DNA of 64,000 bases from Oegoconia quadripuncta. Lineage: Eukaryota > Arthropoda > Insecta > Lepidoptera > Autostichidae. Below are positions 41,071 to 52,389 of the stretch, piece after piece. A program made the position numbers and the translations under genes. The notes under the pieces are model-generated. The model had not been told where the DNA came from, searched no databases, and saw nothing but the letters and a program-made list of their open reading frames with translations. The first letter of the stretch is position 1. The number at the start of each line of letters is the position of its first letter. The stretch spans positions 6,605,731-6,669,730 of the forward strand of contig OX438758.1 of NCBI GenBank assembly GCA_949316235.1. The letters run 5' to 3'.

Positions 41071-41530
41071 GATATTATCACTTGTACTAATCTGTCTACA
41101 GCGACATAGACAGATATCCCAGAATCGTCGCATATCGATGGTGACTCACCTACCATCAGAACCTGCATTCTCTCAGTTAATGACTCACCCCTTTTATTTT
41201 TAGGACAAATTAGGTACTTGGGATCACGACTCAAGACATTACAATCCTTAATAGTGACTCATCGCGATAAAAACGGCTATGTAATAATATATAAGAATCG
41301 ATCACAGGGTCAGGGTAGCAATTTTTGAAAGTCGATTGGATAATTAAAGATAATTGAAGGTCAAATTCTCCAAGAAACATAACTCCTTACTCCTAGACAC
41401 AATTGCAAATAAATGATATCCATGTTTGTAATTTGCTGTTTGGATGGTGGCCCAAACATTGGTTGAATATCTCAATGATAAAGTTTTTTAGATTTAGAAT
41501 TATATACATATAACGTTAGGTAGAGTTTCA
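41071..41530. other. Unassigned DNA
   Basis: No repeat of the window and no exon recognised. Confidence 0.4.
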
Positions 41531-41855
41531 ATAAATAATAATAAATATCCATTCGACATACACACAGCGCCATCTAGTTCCACCAGTTGATTGATATACT
41601 ACACAAATACATTTATTTTTGGAAATATATATACATAGTAACATCCATAACTCGGGTACACGTGTCCGTATTCATCCTACAAACATATGCCCCTAGCGGG
41701 AATCGAACCCGTGACCTTTTGGTATAGCAGGCAGAGTTTCTAACCACTACACCAAACAGGTCGTCCAATAAACTATACGAATACTTTTTTATATAAATAT
41801 AAGGCACCTTATGAATGTCAACCTCCATAACTCGGGTATACGTTTCCGTACATGT
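41531..41855 (-). mobile_element. SINE-B1 plus partial second copy
   Basis: A nearly full minus-strand copy (41531-41765) has lost about 40 bp between CTAGTTCCAC and CAGTTGATTG. Directly beyond its head, 41767-41855 (AATAAACTATACGAATAC, CCATAACTCGGGTATACGTT) is the body of a second, headless copy. Confidence 0.85.
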
Positions 41856-42399
41856 CCATCGCGACCTCTGGACATATAGTCAGGATCTCGAGTCACATGA
41901 AAATAGGTCGTAAACTTTAACGCCTTCTCAAATAATTCCCGCAACACAAACGATCATCTCTACGGCTCAAGTAACTTAGAAGGCGTTCGATAAAGAATTT
42001 TTTGAAGTAACGTTAATAAAGATGTATGTAATCATTGGCATGAAATTATACTTTATGTAAGATAAATTATGGTAGTGGACATAGCACTAGACATTATAGA
42101 ACTTTATTTAGATAAATAAAGTCGTCACCGACAGTGACACCTACCAAAACCGAAATTATTTTTGATACCAAAAAAAAATGTTTCAATTTCGAATTGTTCT
42201 TTCGGTTTGCGGTTCTTCAGTGCTTTAATAACATGATTCTTTTTAGTTATCAGCGTAGTGTCAAGCGTTAATTTACGATTTCATTTTAAATCTATCATTG
42301 AGAAATTCATTCACACTGTAATACCTACATCGCCATGTTTTTCAAAATATGCAGGGCCCAGGAAAGAGGGTAAGGCTTTAGTAGTGTATGTTTCTATGT
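41856..42399. other. Unassigned DNA
   Basis: Nothing recognised. Confidence 0.4.
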
Positions 42400-42560
42400 C
42401 ACCACCTGTTGCCTAAACGGTTTGACGGTAGCCTAAGTACTTCTCCAGGGCCGAGGATACATCTCTGCCTAATTTCAGTGACATCGGTTCGGAGGTTTAG
42501 TAGTGAAAAGATAACATACAGGCAGATAGACAGAGTTACTTTTGCATATCACGAAGCAAT
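42400..42560 (+). repeat. Old repeat related to repeat R
   Basis: CTAATTTCAGTGACATCGGT, GGAGGTTTAGTAGTGAAAAG and AGACAGAGTTACTTTTGCAT follow the order of the common lepidopteran repeat that ends in GCATTTATAATATTA. Confidence 0.5.
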
Positions 42561-43118
42561 CTCTAACAATCACTATTTTATACATCGCTTAACCTGATAC
42601 AATGCTAATAATTGTCCATATTGTCACACACGTGTACAACCCGTGCCGAGCACAACAATACATTACCATACAACTTGCCTCTTAAATACCAACAATTGCC
42701 AAATTAGAGCTCATTTTATACGTATTTGTATGCAAAACAGGCGCGAAAATCACTTTTTTATGCCCACCTCGCTCACAAGAAGGCTTAATTGAGCCAATAA
42801 GGGCTCGAGATTTTGAATTTGGAATGCGTGGATGAGTGATGGCGCGAGCGGGTTCTGATTGGCTATTGTTTGTTCGCTATGCAGCTTGCATTTCTGTGCA
42901 TCTGGAACTGGGTGTATTCAGAAAGGCACTTATGTTGTGGAAATTAAATCTATTGTGTGTGTCTTATGTTGTTCACTAATATTAATTTTTTCAACAATAG
43001 AATAAAAGTTATGTAGGTACACCAGATCACTGCTATCTCTTTTCCGCCTTGTTGAATTAACTAGGTGTACATCTCTATCTAGTTATTGGAACAGAGAGAT
43101 TTTAATTCTTTTGTGTCC
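42561..43118. other. Unassigned DNA with balanced-base patch
   Basis: 42760-42920 is less AT-rich (GAGTGATGGCGCGAGCGGGT, CTGATTGGCTATTG with an inverted CCAAT box). It resembles an insect regulatory or promoter segment, but no coding exon follows. Confidence 0.35.
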
Positions 43119-43508
43119 GGCTTTTTGGCGGGATCTCGGCGAATGAAGTTGCATATTTCTTTATAATTCTTATAATTTGTGCATTCTGACTTTTGAAGCT
43201 TAATAATGGCAGGATATTGTGCAGCAAAAGTTAGTGATGGTGTACAAGTGAAGGGAAGTGTAAATTAAAGTGCGTAACGGAGCTTTCGGGTTCCCACAAG
43301 AAACCGCCAAAATCTTTTGTAAAGCATTCTGCTACTTTACTGAAGAATGACTTGACCGTGACTAGACTCTGTATACGCCAAGTATACGACGAATTACTTG
43401 TTTTGACTGAGACTGACTTATAAACTGAAGAAATAAGAGAAATAAGACATGGCTGTATGGGCTTAGATCCCTTTGCCTTCTCCGAGAGGAGAGAAACGAA
43501 AAAAAAAA
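43119..43508 (+). mobile_element. Retroelement P, full length
   Basis: From CGGCTTTTTGGCGGGATCTC to TTCTCCGAGAGGAGAGAAAC and A10. The ATG at 43207 opens MAGYCAAKVSDGVQVKGSVN and then stops, unlike the longer frame at 16.6 kb. Confidence 0.85.
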
Positions 43509-43511
43509 TCT

Positions 43512-43735
43512 TCTGAGTGACTCCACTTCTGATTACGAATAACTTTCCAACCATAGCGGAATTCAGTCGAAAATTGTTGGACTTCCATTACTAAAGGTGG
43601 TTTCAGAATGATTTGCTTTAAGGTATCGAAAATTTTTTGATCGAATTTGACTATGGTTCCTTGGTGAAAGTTGTTTCATATACACGAGTGGCGTCACCAG
43701 TTAATAGGAATTACGCGAATTAAAATTCAGCCTAT
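43512..43735. mobile_element. MITE-G
   Basis: A palindromic element: GACTCCACTTCTGATTACGA and AACCATAGCGGAATTC on the left are inverted as TTCGATCGAATTTGACTATGG-like and GTGGCGTCACC on the right. It lies against the poly(A) of retroelement P. Confidence 0.65.
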
Positions 43736-43780
43736 ATTACACGCAATACAGACCTACATACGTTTATGTGTGTACTAGGT

Positions 43781-43945
43781 AACTAATATTATAAATGCGA
43801 ATGTTTGGATGTTTGTTCATTTATTTATTTGTTGCTCAACCACTGCGAAACGGATGAACGGATTTGGATGAAATTTGGTATATAGATAGAACATACCCTG
43901 GATTAAGAGATAGGATATTTTTTATCCCGATAAAGTGATTAGTAA
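43781..43945 (+). mobile_element. Repeat R, proximal half
   Basis: AACTAATATTATAAATGCGA to TTTTTATCCCGATAAAGTGA; the distal half is missing. Confidence 0.85.
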
Positions 43946-43987
43946 CTCAGTGTAAGCTATACATTTAGTATTATAGTCTCTATAGTC

Positions 43988-44296
43988 TCATAGGCTCATT
44001 GTAAACAACATTGTGTTTACGATTCGGAGGTCGCGGGTTCGATCCCCAGCGGGGTACATGTTTTAAATACTCGGTTTGGTTGGTGGTAGGGCATTTTAAA
44101 TGTCCGCCTGGCTAGCTACCACCATCTTATCTAAATCTGCCGCCAAGAGAGAGATATAATTTGTCAGAGATAAGATAGCCAGTCCCCCAAGTGTGTTGGG
44201 GTTTCCGGGTCAGTACGCTTCCACCTTCGACCTCATCTTCACTTAACATCAGGTGTGATTGAGGTCAAGTACCAACCCGGTGTGCATAAAAAAAAA
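43988..44296 (+). mobile_element. SINE-A, full length
   Basis: tRNA-like head with B box GGGTTCGATCCCCAG, body TTAAATGTCCGCCTGGCTAG, and tail GGTGTGCATAAAAA. A short replacement (GAGAGAGATATAATTTG) occupies the usual AACAGCAATG region. Confidence 0.9.
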
Positions 44297-44587
44297 TTAA
44301 AAAAAAACATGTGGAAGTGGAAATCCATCAAATGTGGAACCTTCCCTAAAGTGCTCGATTACCGCTAAGTTTTCAGTCAGTCACATTTGAATCAATCGAG
44401 CGCTATATTATCTAAATGCAAATTTACTAGAAAACGTATTTGTAAACGAATAATCAACAAAACTGTGAAAAAGTGGGAACCATACTATTAGGCCCCAAAA
44501 CAAACCCATTATAATTTGAAAACATTTGAATGCGTCCAACTTTAAAAATCGATGCTATTAATGCATCCAATCTACAATCTCATCTAA
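44297..44587. other. Unassigned DNA
   Basis: Nothing recognised between SINE-A and MITE-H. Confidence 0.4.
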
Positions 44588-44890
44588 GGCCCGTATTAAT
44601 AAAACAATCTCAATAGAAGTCTTGAGGCTGTATCAACCGAGATGCGTCTTAAGCAGTTGACGCTATCTCAAGCTCCGTGCTAATTTATAAACCAATCTTG
44701 AGGTCTACTCAGCTGAGATCACTTCACAAGTATTCGCCTCAGCGGCGAATGAATGATAGGTTTGAGTTTCGTTTATTAATACGCGCACTGCTCTCTCGCA
44801 CTCAAGTGAGTACTGCTTGAGTATGCACCTGCTTTTCAGGTCTCAAGTTAGGTTTATTACAACCGGTTACTTGAGACCGAGATACGGGCC
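44588..44890. mobile_element. MITE-H, 303 bp
   Basis: Tips GGCCCGTATTAATAAAAC and GAGATACGGGCC; TAA on both sides (44585-44587, 44891-44893). The interior has repeated TCTCAAG/CTTGAG motifs. It is twice as long as the other two MITE-H copies, so it may be a longer progenitor form. Confidence 0.8.
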
Positions 44891-45064
44891 TAAATCAAGA
44901 TCAACAAGTATACTGCTACTTGAGTTGGGTTGAGTTTTAACTACTCCACGAAAGATGGCGCTTTAGGGAAATTATTTCCTGTTTTAGCTTTTCGACACAA
45001 GATGCCACTGTAAGTAGAGAAAACGCTACACCCCTCTGTTATGTGGGCTATGTTATCGGCTCGA

Positions 45065-45308
45065 CGACCGATTGGTGTAGTGGATAGTGACCCTATCAGC
45101 AAAACCAACGGTTGCGGGTTCGAATCCCGCGAGAGGTAAATGTTTGTGTGATGAATACAAACATTTATTCCCGAGTCTTGGATGTTTATATAAATATTTA
45201 AGTATGTTTATCCGTTATCTAGTATCCATAACACAAGCTTTGCTTAGTTTGGGACTAGATGATTGGTGTAAGTGTGCGAAATATTTATTTATTATTATTT
45301 ATTTATTA
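45065..45308 (+). mobile_element. SINE-B2, full length
   Basis: The head CGACCGATTGGTGTAGTGGA differs from B1 at several positions; B box GGTTCGAATCCCGCG; body CCGAGTCTTGGATGTTTATA; 3' half GGGACTAGATGATTGGTGTA and an ATTTATT tail. The 5' halves align with B1, but the 3' ends differ. Confidence 0.92.
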
Positions 45309-45889
45309 TAAAATTGTCAGGGTGCCTGTAACGTAAGTACGAGAAATATGTGTAGAATTAGAAATTATCAATTTACCAGAATACAGTTCATAAGCAAATG
45401 TGGAAAATATGACTTGTAACATTTGACATAACATTTCTATAATTTAATTAATAACTATTAATGCTATAGAAACATTTTGCATAGAGCCATTGTATTAATC
45501 ACATTTCAATCCTTTTCTTCCTGAAGCAAAAATGATATTTTTTCCTTCCAAATTTCAAAATTTGTCATTACGCCGTCTTTGTACTATAGTAGTCCTTAAT
45601 GCTTAATAGATGTTAATAAATGAGTCTTTTAATAATTTCCTTAAATAATGTTTCAGTAAACTAAAATGGCCAAACCGCTATTCTTTGTCGCTTTAAAACA
45701 GTTCTGCGACGGAGTGCGTAACATTAATAGATCCGGCTCGAAGGACCAAGCTATGTAGCGGGTTGAATCCAAAGAAAACACTTTACTAAAATTACTAAAA
45801 AAAATTAATAAAGCAAAAGTTGAAATTTAGGAAATTTTTAAAAACAAATACATTATATTCCTATTACATCGGATCCATTATATTTTACA
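45309..45889. other. Unassigned DNA
   Basis: AT-rich; nothing recognised. GTGACTTGAAC-like or exon-like signals are absent. Confidence 0.4.
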
Positions 45890-46096
45890 TACTATCTTTT
45901 CGCCCGCGGCTTCGCCTGCGTTACAGTAACTTTATAGCGGATACGTTTAATTTGTTCATCCCGCAGTATATCCATCCAGGTTCAGATCCAGGGTATATTC
46001 TATCTATATACCAAATTTCATCCAAATCCGTTCGTCCTTTTCCCGTGATTCAGCAACAAACAGTCAAACATCCAACCTTTCGCATTTATATATTAA
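45890..46096 (-). mobile_element. Repeat R
   Basis: It starts ACTATCTTTTCGCCCGCGGC, ends TTTCGCATTTATATATTAAT, and carries an internal duplication of the ATCCAGGTTCAGATCCAGGG kind. Confidence 0.85.
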
Positions 46097-46184
46097 TAGA
46101 TTCCCAAAAGTAGTACTAACAATGCGAGCAATGCTTTACAGTGCTATGTGAGCTATACAATGATAGGTTACCCAATGTTGATAT

Positions 46185-46440
46185 ATTTACAAAACAATAC
46201 AATACAAATACTCTTTATTGCGCAAAATAATTTACAATAATTTTTGATGATAACAATAGAACACAATTAGGCGATCTTATCGCTAAAAGCGATCTCTTCC
46301 AGACAACCCACAGCTATGGGACATTTGTAAGTAGAAAAACAGGTAGGGTGCATGCATCAATATAATAATAATATCATATTAATTGACTTAATTATATAAA
46401 TATATATGTATATATATAATATATTTATATATTTAGTTTT
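46185..46440 (-). mobile_element. LINE-type 3' end with (TACAA) tail
   Basis: AATACAATACAAATACTCTT followed by TTGCGCAAAATAATTTACAA gives, on the minus strand, an AATAAAGAGTATTTGTATTG end with a pentanucleotide tail. A second copy is at 55590-55860 and shares at least 230 bp. No coding part is present. Confidence 0.65.
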
Positions 46441-46776
46441 TCCTTGGGCTGTGTTTGTATTTGTTTGTGTTTGTATCCTTGAGAAGTCGAATCCAGCGAT
46501 GTATCGAGAACAATGGTCATCATTTTGAACAATTGATCAGTTAAGTTTCAATAAGTAGGTGACATAAAACAAATAAAAAATACTTTTTTTGTTAAAAATG
46601 AGCTATTTCCTTAAGTTTGCCGTATGTCATTACTTCCCAGAATTCATTCCTTATTAGCGACACTATCTAATAGTGTAACACAGGTGTGTTTTTTTTTTTA
46701 AATAAACGGGTCTGATTCCTGGCTAGGAATATTAATTTTTCAAAAATCATATGATGCAGTTTTAGTTGGTGGTATT
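46441..46776. other. Unassigned DNA
   Basis: Nothing recognised. Confidence 0.4.
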
Positions 46777-47013
46777 TTGGTTGGTGGTACGGCATTTTAA
46801 ATATCCGCCTGGCTAGCTTCCACCATCTTATCTAAATCTGCCGCCAAACAGCAATGTTAATAGCATTGTTGTGTTCCGGTTGTCAGAGATAAGATAGCCA
46901 GCTCCCCAAATATTTGGGTTTCCGGGTCAGTACGCTTCCACCTTCGGCCTCATCTTCACTTAACATCAGGTGTGATTGAGGTCAAGTGCTAACCCGTTAT
47001 GCATAAAAAAAAA
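46777..47013 (+). mobile_element. SINE-A, headless
   Basis: It begins TTTTGGTTGGTGGTACGGCA and ends TTATGCATAAAAAAAAA; the tRNA-like head is missing, with the same kind of 5' truncation as at 12122. Confidence 0.9.
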
Positions 47014-48050
47014 TCGGGCCCGAGGCTCCTTTGAGTACATTTCGATATTCCTCATAGTTTAGGATTTGGCCATCCAGGTCCACTTAAAAAATTCACCCTG
47101 TATAATACAGGATAGCTTAACAAATAATGTAATATTTTAAGAGTACCTGAGCTATTTATGTAAGCAACTTGTCTCTCAAATAAATAAATAGAAAAAAAAG
47201 AAACTTTAATCTTGTGCACAGCGGCTGCCAAATGAAGAAAACATTTTTATTTTAATACAAATAAAATTGGTAAAGTAACCATCCCCGTCTGTCTCAAATT
47301 ACCATCATTTGTATAAATTTTACGCATCGAAGACATGGGCGTTGCGCATTTACTTCGTGTCATACTGCGGTTAACTTTGACACGAGGGTTAACCCACATA
47401 TACTTATACTTTTCCGGACCAGAAAGGGCAAAACGGAACGCTTATAGAATCATTTCGTTGTCCTTCTGTCACAATTATTTATCTCAAAAAGTATTTGAAG
47501 GCCAGAAATGGTGGCTTTTAGTTTTTAAATACTTAAATTGCTATTTAATTTCGAGGCTCATAAAATATGCTGTCATATTCTAAATTCAAAAAATCTAGAA
47601 TATAAGGGTACCTATACTGAAAAAGAACACACCTTTTTGTTCTACAAATTTGAATTTCGAATGTACAGACATTCGAATATCAAAAATCACTCGTAAACAC
47701 AACAAATTCACAAAATTTGAATGTCGAATACTATAGACTATTCGAATCTCAAAAATCGATATAGTACCCTGATAGTTACAAGATGCAATAAGGCTGTACG
47801 GATAACGTACAATCCAGGTGTCCATTAAATTGGATAAAAGCCAATTTAACTTCGGGCAACCCTCGCCTTGGCGGCGTCTTACCGTAATGAAGACACTCTT
47901 AGGTAGAGTTACAAATATCATAGAACTTATAAAGCTATGTAAATAGGTTTTATTACCTGTAAAATGAAAAATGAAAATAAATTCATATGGCAAAATAATA
48001 TCATTAAATAACACTCGTATGCTACCTTACACCTTCCGAAATTAGTTCGA
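47014..48050. other. Unassigned DNA; one old dispersed repeat
   Basis: 47405-47530 (TTTCCGGACCAGAAAGGGCA, CATTTCGTTGTCCTTCTGTC) is a decayed copy of the 36640 repeat. TTCACCCTGTATAATACAGG near 47092 is a MITE-G-like tip. A 139-codon minus frame at 47595-48014 has no domain and is probably chance. Confidence 0.4.
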
Positions 48051-48182
48051 ATTAGTTCCACCTTCGACCTCATCTTCACTTAAAATCAGATGTGATTGAG
48101 GTCAAGCACGAACCCGTCGTGCATAAAAAAAAAAAGATAAAGTTATTTCACGCAAGTGAGGCCGCGGGCGGAAAGCTAGTTA
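48051..48182 (+). mobile_element. SINE-A tail inserted in repeat R end
   Basis: The SINE-A tail (48051-48135, CACTTAAAATCAGATGTGAT, GTCGTGCATAAAA, A13) is followed at once by the last 45 bp of repeat R (GAGGCCGCGGGCGGAAAGCT). The rest of that repeat R is absent. Confidence 0.75.
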
Positions 48183-48789
48183 TTTATAAAACACTTAATT
48201 TAACCTGAAAAAAACATAAAGACCTATTTTAGATTTTAAGAACATATTTTAAAGGTTAAACAAAACTCGTTCACTTAAGAGTAAATAAAGGAATTACTCT
48301 TAAGTGAACGAGTTAAGGTAATATTTCTTGCCTGTCGTTCCCCATTGGTAAAATATTGATTTACAAAAAAAAACCGTGTTTCAGAATCTGCGTTTGGAAA
48401 TTCAGTAGAAAACGCATGAACTGGTCAAAAATTGATCTCCATGTCTGCAACCTTCCTAACCCACGCACCAGATGGTTAGTCGCCAGTAAGGAATACACCT
48501 GGCTAAGACAACCAGCCGGCCGCGAGGGGCGGGGGTGACCCCGGCCTATTGTCTCAGATCGGGTCTGATAGCCCCAATTACAGAGTTGCTTTTCTACCAT
48601 ATAAAATATGATTAAGGAACCATTAATCTTAAATTGTGATTGTGACAGTTCATTCAAAATATATTATGTCCTTACAGCTTTTTCTGGTCATGACCATGAC
48701 CATCAATCCAGATGAAAGGATCCAGATTGACTTTTTAGGGTTATCGCTTGACCTTAATCACGCCTGCCGCTATTCTAAATATATAATAT
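48183..48789. other. Unassigned DNA with a perfect 21-bp hairpin
   Basis: AACTCGTTCACTTAAGAGTA (48264-48284) and its reverse complement (48294-48314) flank nine bases. At 48500-48560 GGCTAAGACAACCAGCCGGC and CGAGGGGCGGGGGTGACCCC is a GC-rich patch of unknown nature. CTTGACCTTAATCACGCCTG at 48749 is a trace of a SINE-A tail. Confidence 0.5.
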
Positions 48790-49055
48790 AATAATAATAA
48801 ATATCTTTGCACAAACACACAGCGCCATCTAGGTCCACAGTAAGCATCTAGGCTTGTGTAATAGATACTAGATGGTTGATAAACAACACAAATATATTTT
48901 TTTTTGTAAATAAATACATATATAAATGAAAAACATCCATAACTCGGGAACACATGTCTGTATTCAACATACAAACATATGCCCCTAGCGGGATTCGAAC
49001 CCACGACCATTTGGTATAGTAGCAGAGTTTCTAACCACTACACCAAACAGGTCGT
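48790..49055 (-). mobile_element. SINE-B1, full length
   Basis: AATAATAATAAATATCTTTG tail, AGCGCCATCTAGGTCCACAG, and head with GCGGGATTCGAACCCACG and ACCAAACAGGTCG. Confidence 0.92.
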
Positions 49056-49191
49056 CAGGTAAATGGTTCGACGATCGATATTCTGTGTGCGAAGTGTAAG
49101 TTCTTCTTCTTCTTCTTATTTTTGAGGATGGCAACCAGTCAACCTCATTGTCGAGGGACATTACTGCCAGTTTCGAGTGAAATTTTTTATT
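49056..49191. other. Spacer with TTC run
   Basis: (TTC)n at 49104-49119; nothing else. Confidence 0.4.
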
Positions 49192-49504
49192 TATCTTATT
49201 TCTTCAGTTTATAGGTCAGTCTCAATCAAAACAAGTAATTCGTCGTATACAGAGTCTAGTCACGGTCAAGTCATTCTTCAGTAAAGTGGCAGAATGCTTT
49301 ACAAAAGACTTTGGCGGCTTCTTGTGGGAACCCGAAAGCTCCGTTACGCACTTTAATTTACACTTCCCTTCACCTGTACACCAACACTAAAGTTTGCTGC
49401 ACAATATTCTGCCATTATTAAGCTTCAAAAGTTAGAATGCACAAATTTTAAGACCTTTAAAGAAAAATGCTACTTCACTCGCCGAGTTCCCGCCAAAAAG
49501 CCGA
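49192..49504 (-). mobile_element. Retroelement P, missing poly(A) end
   Basis: Starts at the TTATTTCTTCAGTTTATAGG point of the family and ends TTCCCGCCAAAAAGCC. About 70 bp including the CTCCGAGAGGAG end is missing. Confidence 0.85.
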
Positions 49505-49679
49505 AGTGTAAGTTTTGTCTCGTTTTTAACTTTACCATCGCGTTCGCGTTTACGAAAAAAGTCCCTATGAAAAAAATCGTTTTGCAAACTATCCGCTAGA
49601 GGCGCTGCACATTTCTCCATACAAATCTTCACGTAAACGTGAACGCGGTAGTAAAGTCGAAACAAAACTTACACTCGGC
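49501..49679. mobile_element. MITE adjoining retroelement P
   Basis: CCGAAGTGTAAGTTTTGTCT and its inverted counterpart AACAAAACTTACACTCGG form arms of about 50 bp (through CGCGTTCGCGTTTACG / CGTGAACGCGGTAG). A third of the interior, GAGGCGCTGCACATTTC, is more GC-rich. Confidence 0.7.
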
Positions 49680-50044
49680 CCTCTGAGCTATGCGTGACTG
49701 TTGCACACATGCCCACATTAATAAATTATTTAATTGTATTTGTATTGTATTGTATCATGTATGTTCCTCTCATGTTTGTTAACATTGTGTTTGTCGTATG
49801 TCTGCCAGTTTATGGAAAAAAAACATTTTATCTATCTATACGATTCTGTAAGGTATCGGAATATAATATGAGCAGAAGTAGTAAAACTATAAAAAACTAT
49901 ACACCCCATTCAATAGCGAGGAATGCGTTGAGAAATCATATTTCACCCCAATTTGTTGCTCCGAAGTGCCCCTTAATTATAAAATTATAATAATTAATAC
50001 GCCTTGTCTTATAGTTGGTAATTACAGACCGTTGAATAACGGCG
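49680..50044. other. Unassigned DNA
   Basis: A 98-codon frame at 49694-49990 is rich in hydrophobic codons from AT-rich DNA but has no domain. Not called. Confidence 0.35.
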
Positions 50045-50290
50045 ATCTTCATTTTATAGGTATCGAACAGCCGACGAAAAACGAGGGGTGTTATGTGTTT
50101 GAAGACGTTATGTGTGTGCATGTGTGTGTGTGTGTGTGTCCAGTCTTTGTCCAATATCTTAGTAATGTGCGGTCTGATTTGAGTGCGGTTTTTTTATACT
50201 AAAGACTAAACGAGGGGACAGGTTCTTAGCCAGTTTGAACAAAATTGGTTAAGCCGTTACGAAGATATTTAGCTTTAGACTTTTCGATGA
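50045..50290 (+). repeat. GT-microsatellite dispersed repeat
   Basis: GCCGACGAAAAACGAGGGGT, GTTATGTGTTTGAAGACG, a (TG)n run (50110-50139) and CAGTCTTTGTCCAATAT, then ACGAGGGGACAGGTTCTTAG. Parts recur at 13930 and inverted at 28530-28605 and 58480-58530. Confidence 0.6.
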
Positions 50291-50469
50291 TATCATAGTC
50301 TTTCGAGGGCTTTTTATTTTTTTTTATTTAAGATTAAACACGGAGATATAATAAGTAAGCATTATATGACCAATACTTAGGAGAGAAAAAAATTTTGAAA
50401 TAATAATAATTGGCGAAAGACACCTACAATTCCTATAACGAGAAAGTCAATCTCACTAACAAAATCTCA

Positions 50470-51360
50470 AAAAAAAATTGACCCTGCCCTCTTTAAGATT
50501 GACTATAATCTCACCTGATGGGAAGTGACGATGTGGCCGAAGATGAAGCGCGATCTCAATAGATGCCTATTCACCCTGCTCTTGAAGATCTCAAGGTTGT
50601 AAGACTCAGGAAAAACTGACGCCGGAAGGGAGTTCCAAGCCTTGGCTGTTCGTATTACGAATGAAGAGTCGAACCGCTTAGTGCGAATGTTCGGTATGTT
50701 AACTACATACGGGTGGAATCCCTCCTTACGCCTAGTAGCACGAAGATGAAATGGCGATGGTGGAATAAGATTGTGTAATTCACACTCACCGAAGTGCATC
50801 CTGTAAAAGATTGAGAGACGCGACCTTGCGACGGTGTTCGAGGCTCTGCAATTTAGAAGTGATCGAATGGTCAGCAATGAGTCTTTTGGCTCATCGTTCC
50901 ACAGAATCGAGTGTAACCAGCTGGTACTTGACTGAACCATCCCAAACGTGACAAAAGTATTCCATGCACGAGCGAACATGAGCCTTGTAAAGTACCACAA
51001 GCTGATACGACGTAAAATATCGCCTGACCTTGAGGAGAATACCAAGCTTCTTAGCTGCTGTGTTAGCATTCGATTCTATGGAGCACCCAAAATTTAGGTT
51101 GGAGGTTAACTTCAGACCCAAAAGATTGAGATGGTCAGAGATTGATATGGATACATCCCGGAAATATGGAATCAGGTGAATTGGACTCCGTTTGTTGGTG
51201 AACAGACACGCCTGTGTTTTGGTATCATTGAATTTGACAAGGTTGGCGTCACCCCAATCGGATGGACTTCCTGTGTGAATGGATGTCTTCACCTCTGGAC
51301 TGTCCACTCGACATATATCTCTCCGTAACAGTGGTATCGTCTGCATACCCAGAGGTTCCG
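50470..51360 (-). pseudogene. Decayed jockey/CR1-type LINE, 3' third
   Basis: The 5' end is truncated inside the reverse transcriptase: GYADDTT (YADD at 51336-51347) is visible in one frame. The next block ANLVKFNDTKTQACLF and TAAKKLGILLKVRRYFTSYQ continues after a frameshift. A TGA replaces a Trp codon at about 50891, and another shift near 50820 restores MHFGECELHNLIPPSPF and AKAWNSLPASVFPESYNLEI to the end. It is homologous to the C-terminal third of the intact LINE at 8.5 kb but clearly a different family. The 3' end has TCACTTCCCATCAGGTGAGA. Confidence 0.85.
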
Positions 51361-51422
51361 GGTAAGATAATAAGTCTCTCCCATTAAAACGATTTGCATC
51401 GCTTTACATGGAAGGATAACGA

Positions 51423-51668
51423 CGACCTCTTTGGTGTAGTGGTTAGAAACTCTTGACTGCTATATCAAAAGGTCGCAGGTTCGAATCCCGCTAGGGGCAT
51501 ATTTGTAATGAATATATACATGTGTTCCCGAGTTATGGATGTTTTTAATTTTTCAAAAAATATTTATTTAAATAGTTTATCAAGAGATGCTTGATATACA
51601 TAAAACAAGCCAAGTTACTTAGTGTGGAACTAGACGGTGCTGTTATGTGCAAAGATATTTATTTATTT
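51423..51668 (+). mobile_element. SINE-B1, full length
   Basis: Head CGACCTCTTTGGTGTAGTGG, B box GGTTCGAATCCCGC, end AAAGATATTTATTTATTTA. The target A/T-rich end runs straight into a MITE-G tip. Confidence 0.92.
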
Positions 51669-51669
51669 A

Positions 51670-52032
51670 TACAGGGTGAATTTGAACTCGTGTAACTGGT
51701 GACGTCACTCTTGATTACGAACAACTTTCCCCCAAGGAACCATAGTCGTATTCAATCACAAAAATTTCGATTACCCATATTTCTTAACTGTAAGATGTTA
51801 ACACGTTAACTGCCGCGACGCAGACACAATTGAAAATCAATTGTTTTCCGGTCACCGGTGACCGGCGTGGCGCTCAAAGGCTTAATAAAGACTATTTGAT
51901 TGATTGATTGAAAGTAAACTATTCTAAAACCACCTTTAGTATATGGATGTCTATGGTTCCTACTGGAAAGTTGTTTGCAATCCGAGTGGAGTCATCAGGA
52001 AACAGAAATTACACGAATTAAATTTCACCCCT
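51670..52032. mobile_element. MITE-G with internal insertion
   Basis: Left part ACAGGGTGAATTTGAACTCG to TTCGATTACCCATATTTCTT, right part GTCTATGGTTCCTACTGGAA to TTACACGAATTAAATTTCAC. About 51795-51905 is foreign, containing AACACGTTAACTGCCGCGAC, the palindrome CCGGTCACCGGTGACCGG and a (GATT)n tail, which marks a tailed retroinsertion. Confidence 0.7.
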
Positions 52033-52389
52033 GCCTTCATTCAACATCATATCAGATTGCTGACAACAAGTCACCTTTACGTCCTTTACCGATATTTGCA
52101 TAATCAGCTATACAATCGAAAATTTTTTTTTCATATAGTAGAAATAATATTAATTACGACAGATAACTGATTGAGAGATACGAGCATTTCAATAAAATTA
52201 TTTATTATTTTGTATCAATCAATCAATCAAAAAATATTTATTTCGTAGGATAAAAATTATCACTTGAAAACGTCACATATTTTGGCTATGTCATATAGTG
52301 CATACATCACGTATAGTGGCTGATTCAATGAAGTCTGTTTTTTTTTTGTTGGAAAGTTTTTATTTTTCACTGTTTAGTAAATTACGCTG
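52033..52389. other. Unassigned DNA plus (AATC)-tailed LINE end
   Basis: 52212-52276 (CAATCAATCAATCAAAAAAT, CGTAGGATAAAAATTATCAC, TTGAAAACGTCAC) matches the tail at 31936-32000. The rest is unassigned. Confidence 0.55.

Noticed and set aside
47595..48014. 139-codon minus frame
   Set aside because: AT-rich, no domain, no recognisable start context.
49694..49990. 98-codon frame with hydrophobic segments
   Set aside because: The hydrophobic look comes from T-rich codons; no homology or splice context.
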